A stretch of DNA of 14,991 nt from Anaerohalosphaeraceae bacterium (GTDB lineage Bacteria > Planctomycetota > Phycisphaerae > Sedimentisphaerales > Anaerohalosphaeraceae), in the NCBI GenBank assembly GCA_030671565.1, contig DAOVIC010000022.1:1-14991 (forward strand), read 5' to 3'. A program made the position numbers and the translations under genes. Below are positions 14,235 through 14,991 of this stretch, one piece after another (positions within the stretch are counted from its first letter, which is position 1; every line of letters begins with the position of its first letter). The notes under the pieces were generated by a model. The model searched no databases and was not told the DNA's origin. It was given only the letters and a program-made list of their open reading frames with translations.

Positions 14235-14991
14235 TTATCCAACATCTTTTCCCATTCGCTCATAGCAAAGGGTCATCATCATTTCGACAAACGAAGCCAA
14301 TTCTTTCTTGCTGGAAATCTGACCGAAACTCTCAAAAGCCTTCGCATAATCTCCCTGAGCATATTCCGCACAAGCTTTAAGCATTATCGCATCGCCGCTT
14401 CCGGGACGTAAGGCATAGGCCTTTTTGGCACAGACCAACGCACGTGCCGGGACATTCGCGCCGAATGCAGCCTGACCCATACGAAGCCACACATCGGCAT
14501 CACCTCGCCTCTTGACACTTAGACGGTCATAACATTTCATCGCCTGAACATAGTCCTTATTGTTCAGACTGCACATTCCGAGCATCTCAATATATGTATC
14601 ACGCCCCTGACCATCGCTTTTTTCGACCAGCCGGGAGAAAACACGAGCACCCTCTCCCCAATCTTTCTTAATTACATAGCAATAACCAAGAGGAACCAAA
14701 TACGCAAACTCATCGCCCTCGCTGGCAAGAAGCCGGTTATATACTACTATCGCATCATCAATCTTACCCTGCCGAACAAGCATCTCCGCCAAAGCAACCT
14801 TCAACTCAGATGGCGCATAAAGCATATCCGACTTCTTACGCAATAGTTCCACAGCACCTTCATCGTCACCCGTCTCGGACTTCAATTCCGCTAATGCGAC
14901 CACATAACCGCTGCGAGAAGGTTTCAGCTCCATCGCCCGGCTGTAATGATCAAAGGCTTTCGTTGTAGAACCTTCGCCCTCGGCAATAACA
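14235..14991 (-). CDS. TPR-repeat protein (5' end outside window)
   Basis: The frame runs off the right edge: codons before the ATG at 14933 read in frame as AFDHYSRAMELKPS, a well-formed TPR helix pair end, so that ATG is internal and the gene is partial. About 251 residues are visible. They consist of repeated 34-residue helix pairs, such as GKIDDAIVVYNRLLASEGDE, KDYVQAMKCYDRLSVKRRGD and GDYAKAFESFGQISSKKE, with no other domain. TPR arrays serve as protein-protein contact surfaces. Its stop lies 13 bases before the kinase start, so it belongs to the same transcription unit and may be an assembly or sensor partner for that system. The missing N-terminal part could hold a signal peptide, membrane segment or kinase-linked domain, so its role is unassigned. 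Confidence 0.85.
   Translation of the reverse strand, partial: VIAEGEGSTTKAFDHYSRAMELKPSRSGYVVALAELKSETGDDEGAVELLRKKSDMLYAPSELKVALAEMLVRQGKIDDAIVVYNRLLASEGDEFAYLVPLGYCYVIKKDWGEGARVFSRLVEKSDGQGRDTYIEMLGMCSLNNKDYVQAMKCYDRLSVKRRGDADVWLRMGQAAFGANVPARALVCAKKAYALRPGSGDAIMLKACAEYAQGDYAKAFESFGQISSKKELASFVEMMMTLCYERMGKDVG

Noticed and set aside
14222..14263. Earlier start for the histidine kinase overlapping the TPR gene
   Set aside because: The ATG at 14221 has a strong AGAGGTG box at ideal spacing and avoids the overlap.
14931..14933. ATG as the start of the TPR gene
   Set aside because: The frame stays open to the window edge and the upstream codons complete a TPR motif, so the gene begins outside the window.

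Overview
The window reads as chromosomal DNA of a Gram-negative-type bacterium with moderate GC. The mix of type II secretion/type IV pilus motor genes, an NtrC-like sigma-54 activator, HD-GYP and STAS signalling proteins, and a TPR protein would fit a deep-branching lineage such as Planctomycetota (Phycisphaerae-like). That placement is an impression from gene content, not proven by the sequence. All genes except the partial one at the left edge are on the minus strand, so the account below follows transcription from right to left.

Right part (about 14991 down to 7407). A closely packed signalling run comes first: a TPR protein cut by the window edge, a membrane PAS histidine kinase, a single-domain response regulator, a GAF/HD-GYP c-di-GMP phosphodiesterase and a STAS protein. 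The last two share a 4-base ATGA overlap. After a 105-base gap come a GspE/PilB-type ATPase with an MshEN-like N-terminal domain and its GspF/PilC-type inner-membrane partner. The simplest reading is a phosphorelay that controls c-di-GMP turnover and partner switching next to the secretion/pilus motor it may govern. The ATPase has Asn where the Walker A motif normally has Ser/Thr.

Middle (7407 down to 3912). A 159-base palindromic, MITE-like element lies exactly at the gspF stop codon, flanked by TA dinucleotides. It is followed by an AT-rich spacer, a promoter with a perfect TATAAT box and a leader hairpin. Then come rpsO (uS15), pnp (polynucleotide phosphorylase) and a cold-shock-domain gene with a strong Shine-Dalgarno, a promoter candidate and a clear intrinsic terminator. 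This is an RNA-metabolism/translation block with the classic rpsO-pnp order.

Left part (3798 down to 1). Next are a sigma-54 activator whose receiver has lost its phospho-accepting Asp (Glu54 instead), and an aspartate kinase with a well-formed internal start that could give a separate regulatory beta subunit. A membrane-anchored staphylococcal-nuclease-like protein follows. The left edge holds, on the plus strand, the 3' part of a rubrerythrin/ferritin-like gene that converges on the nuclease gene.

The items most worth follow-up are the Glu54 receiver, the TA-flanked element at a stop codon, the aspartokinase internal start, the Walker A Asn, and the signalling run placed ahead of gspE/gspF. 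No tRNA, rRNA, CRISPR array or transposase gene was seen.
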